A DNA stretch of 64,000 nucleotides from Branchiostoma lanceolatum (taxonomy: Eukaryota; Chordata; Leptocardii; Amphioxiformes; Branchiostomatidae): NCBI RefSeq assembly GCF_035083965.1, contig NC_089727.1, positions 14,770,769 to 14,834,768 of the forward strand, written 5' to 3'. Positions within the stretch are counted from its first letter, which is position 1. Each line of letters starts with the position of its first letter. The notes under the pieces are model-generated. The model did no database searches, was not told the DNA's origin, and saw nothing but the letters and a program-made list of their open reading frames with translations. The translations under genes were made by a program, and so were the position numbers. Positions 62,701-64,000 of this stretch are shown piece by piece.

Positions 62701-64000
62701 AATAAACATTGGATTAGTCTTAAAATAAACAAAACTAAAACATGTTGGCAAGTAGAACCAAACAACCCGTAAATAAGGTCCGGGAGTCTGACAGTGACAA
62801 ATCGCATGTCTTGCCCAGTCTTGTCTATCTAAGAAATAAAGTTTGGAAGAGATTCGTACTGGTGATATTGATGAATCTTTGTCTAGGCAAGAAGTGATCC
62901 AGGCAAGTTTGCAATGACCGGTATTTTGTGAGTGATTATCTAGATCTTCTTACTACATTGTAACAGCCTGCATAGACCCACAGCCTTTTCGTACTATTAG
63001 CCCACACCACTTTAATTTTTCAGTCCATTTCTGTACACTATGTTTATCTTCATTTCTAATCAATACCCATTGCAACAGATGTCGACAAGAAGTGTAGGTA
63101 CCTCTTTATTTCTGAAAATGTCCCAGGCACACTATGCAGAGGTGAGTTAGGCTTAAACTTAAAGCTTGGTACCTCGTAAGTTGTATATCATTGGTCCGTC
63201 AGTGGCGGTAAACATATACTTGGTCATGTTTGCAAATATTGTATCCTGTATATAGTTTCCATGCACGGACATTTGTGTTGGAAATAGTATGTATGAATTA
63301 TTTGCATGTTATTCTGATAGATTAAAGTTGTCCATCAAGCAGCATGGACAACAACGTCTGGACAGCAACTTCTGGACATGCTCAATGATAAATTGCAACT
63401 GAGGACCATGCCAAGATCAGAGTCTGGTTATTGTTGTGGTCTGTTAATTCTTCCTGGAGTCTGCTTACATACAATCAAATCAAAAATTAATGATCAAATA
63501 CAAAGAACAAAAGCTTAATATATACAATTGTTAGACAGTAAATTAAACAAAATCAAATGTGGTGAACTTAAAGTGAGTGGGAGAGGTCAACATAATGCTG
63601 AGCTAGTGAAGCATCCTCCCAAAAAGAGCAGACTTTAATTCTCATGTTTAGTTGGTTCTCACAGGCCAGTTTCTGTGTCAAACTGGACAAAAGCCGTAGT
63701 CTACTTCTTGATCATTTTGGATTATTTAGAAAGAATTATCTGGATGACATGGCAAGTGTACAGCTGTTGCTTGAATGTGTGGTGCTTGAACTAGTTTATG
63801 AGACCCTAACTAAAGAGCCTGTCACAGATTTTCGCTGGGTTGGGGGACTTGTGGGAAAATTAGGAAATCCCTGTGGCTCTGAAACTAGGTGTTGTACTGG
63901 TACAATGAATGAAACTAGGTGTGTACTGGTACGGAAACTGATTTCAGTCGACCAGATTACTGTGAATATTTTTATCAATAATTATTGCATTTCATTATAT

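Larger units (their letters stand above)
57253..64000 (+). other. Presumed long first intron / unannotated DNA
   Basis: AT-rich DNA with no convincing exon. It contains a two-copy repeat at 58473-58775 and the pogo/mariner-like MITE at 59082-59725. A short frame at 62109-62198 is noted among the rejected items. Confidence 0.4.

Overview
The window looks like nuclear DNA of an invertebrate chordate, most likely an amphioxus (Branchiostoma). It carries intron-rich genes 3-11 kb long, with exons of about 35-260 bp, GT-AG introns of a few hundred bp, and many small TIR elements, MITEs and 5'-truncated LINE tails in introns. The encoded proteins match vertebrate families closely, one gene per family (one cyclin A, one beta-sarcoglycan). 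No bacterial operons, CRISPR arrays, tRNA or rRNA genes were seen. Exon boundaries come from reading splice signals and codon phase by hand. Every complete gene model below closes in frame.

Layout. (1) 576-5893, minus: YIPF5, a Golgi/ER Yip1-family membrane protein. (2) 6064-9863, plus: SGCB, beta-sarcoglycan, head-to-head with YIPF5 across a promoter under 200 bp that holds a perfect TCTCGCGAGA element. (3) 12585-16543, plus: cyclin A, whose promoter has a CCAAT box and CDE/CHR pair spaced as I recall for human CCNA2. (4) 21615-33664, plus: SPATA18/MIEAP, a mitochondrial quality-control protein. Its 4.4-kb first intron contains an intronless SLC35A-family nucleotide-sugar transporter on the minus strand (24446-25522). 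(5) 36027-44048, minus: PLRG1, a WD40 spliceosome subunit. (6) 44778-54976, plus: a divergent kinesin-like protein with an intact P-loop but a degraded switch I and a shortened switch II region. It is head-to-head with PLRG1. (7) 57148 onward, plus: a likely first coding exon of an unidentified gene whose remainder lies beyond the window or was not recognised.

The genes do not form one pathway. The neighbourhood itself is informative: SGCB and SPATA18 are close neighbours on human 4q12, and CCNA2 and PLRG1 are also on human chromosome 4, so this looks like a piece of an ancestral chordate linkage group. Two divergent pairs (YIPF5/SGCB and PLRG1/kinesin) share promoters.

Mobile and repeated DNA sits almost entirely in introns and intergenic DNA. 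It includes a hAT-type element with 8-bp target duplications, a Harbinger-like element, a pogo/mariner-like MITE, a CpG-rich TIR element, an 838-bp foldback element inserted into a LINE remnant, several LINE 3' tails, a tRNA-derived SINE, a roughly 126-bp satellite carrying octamer motifs, and a 39-bp minisatellite found in two introns of the kinesin gene in opposite orientations. No retroviral or LTR element was recognised.
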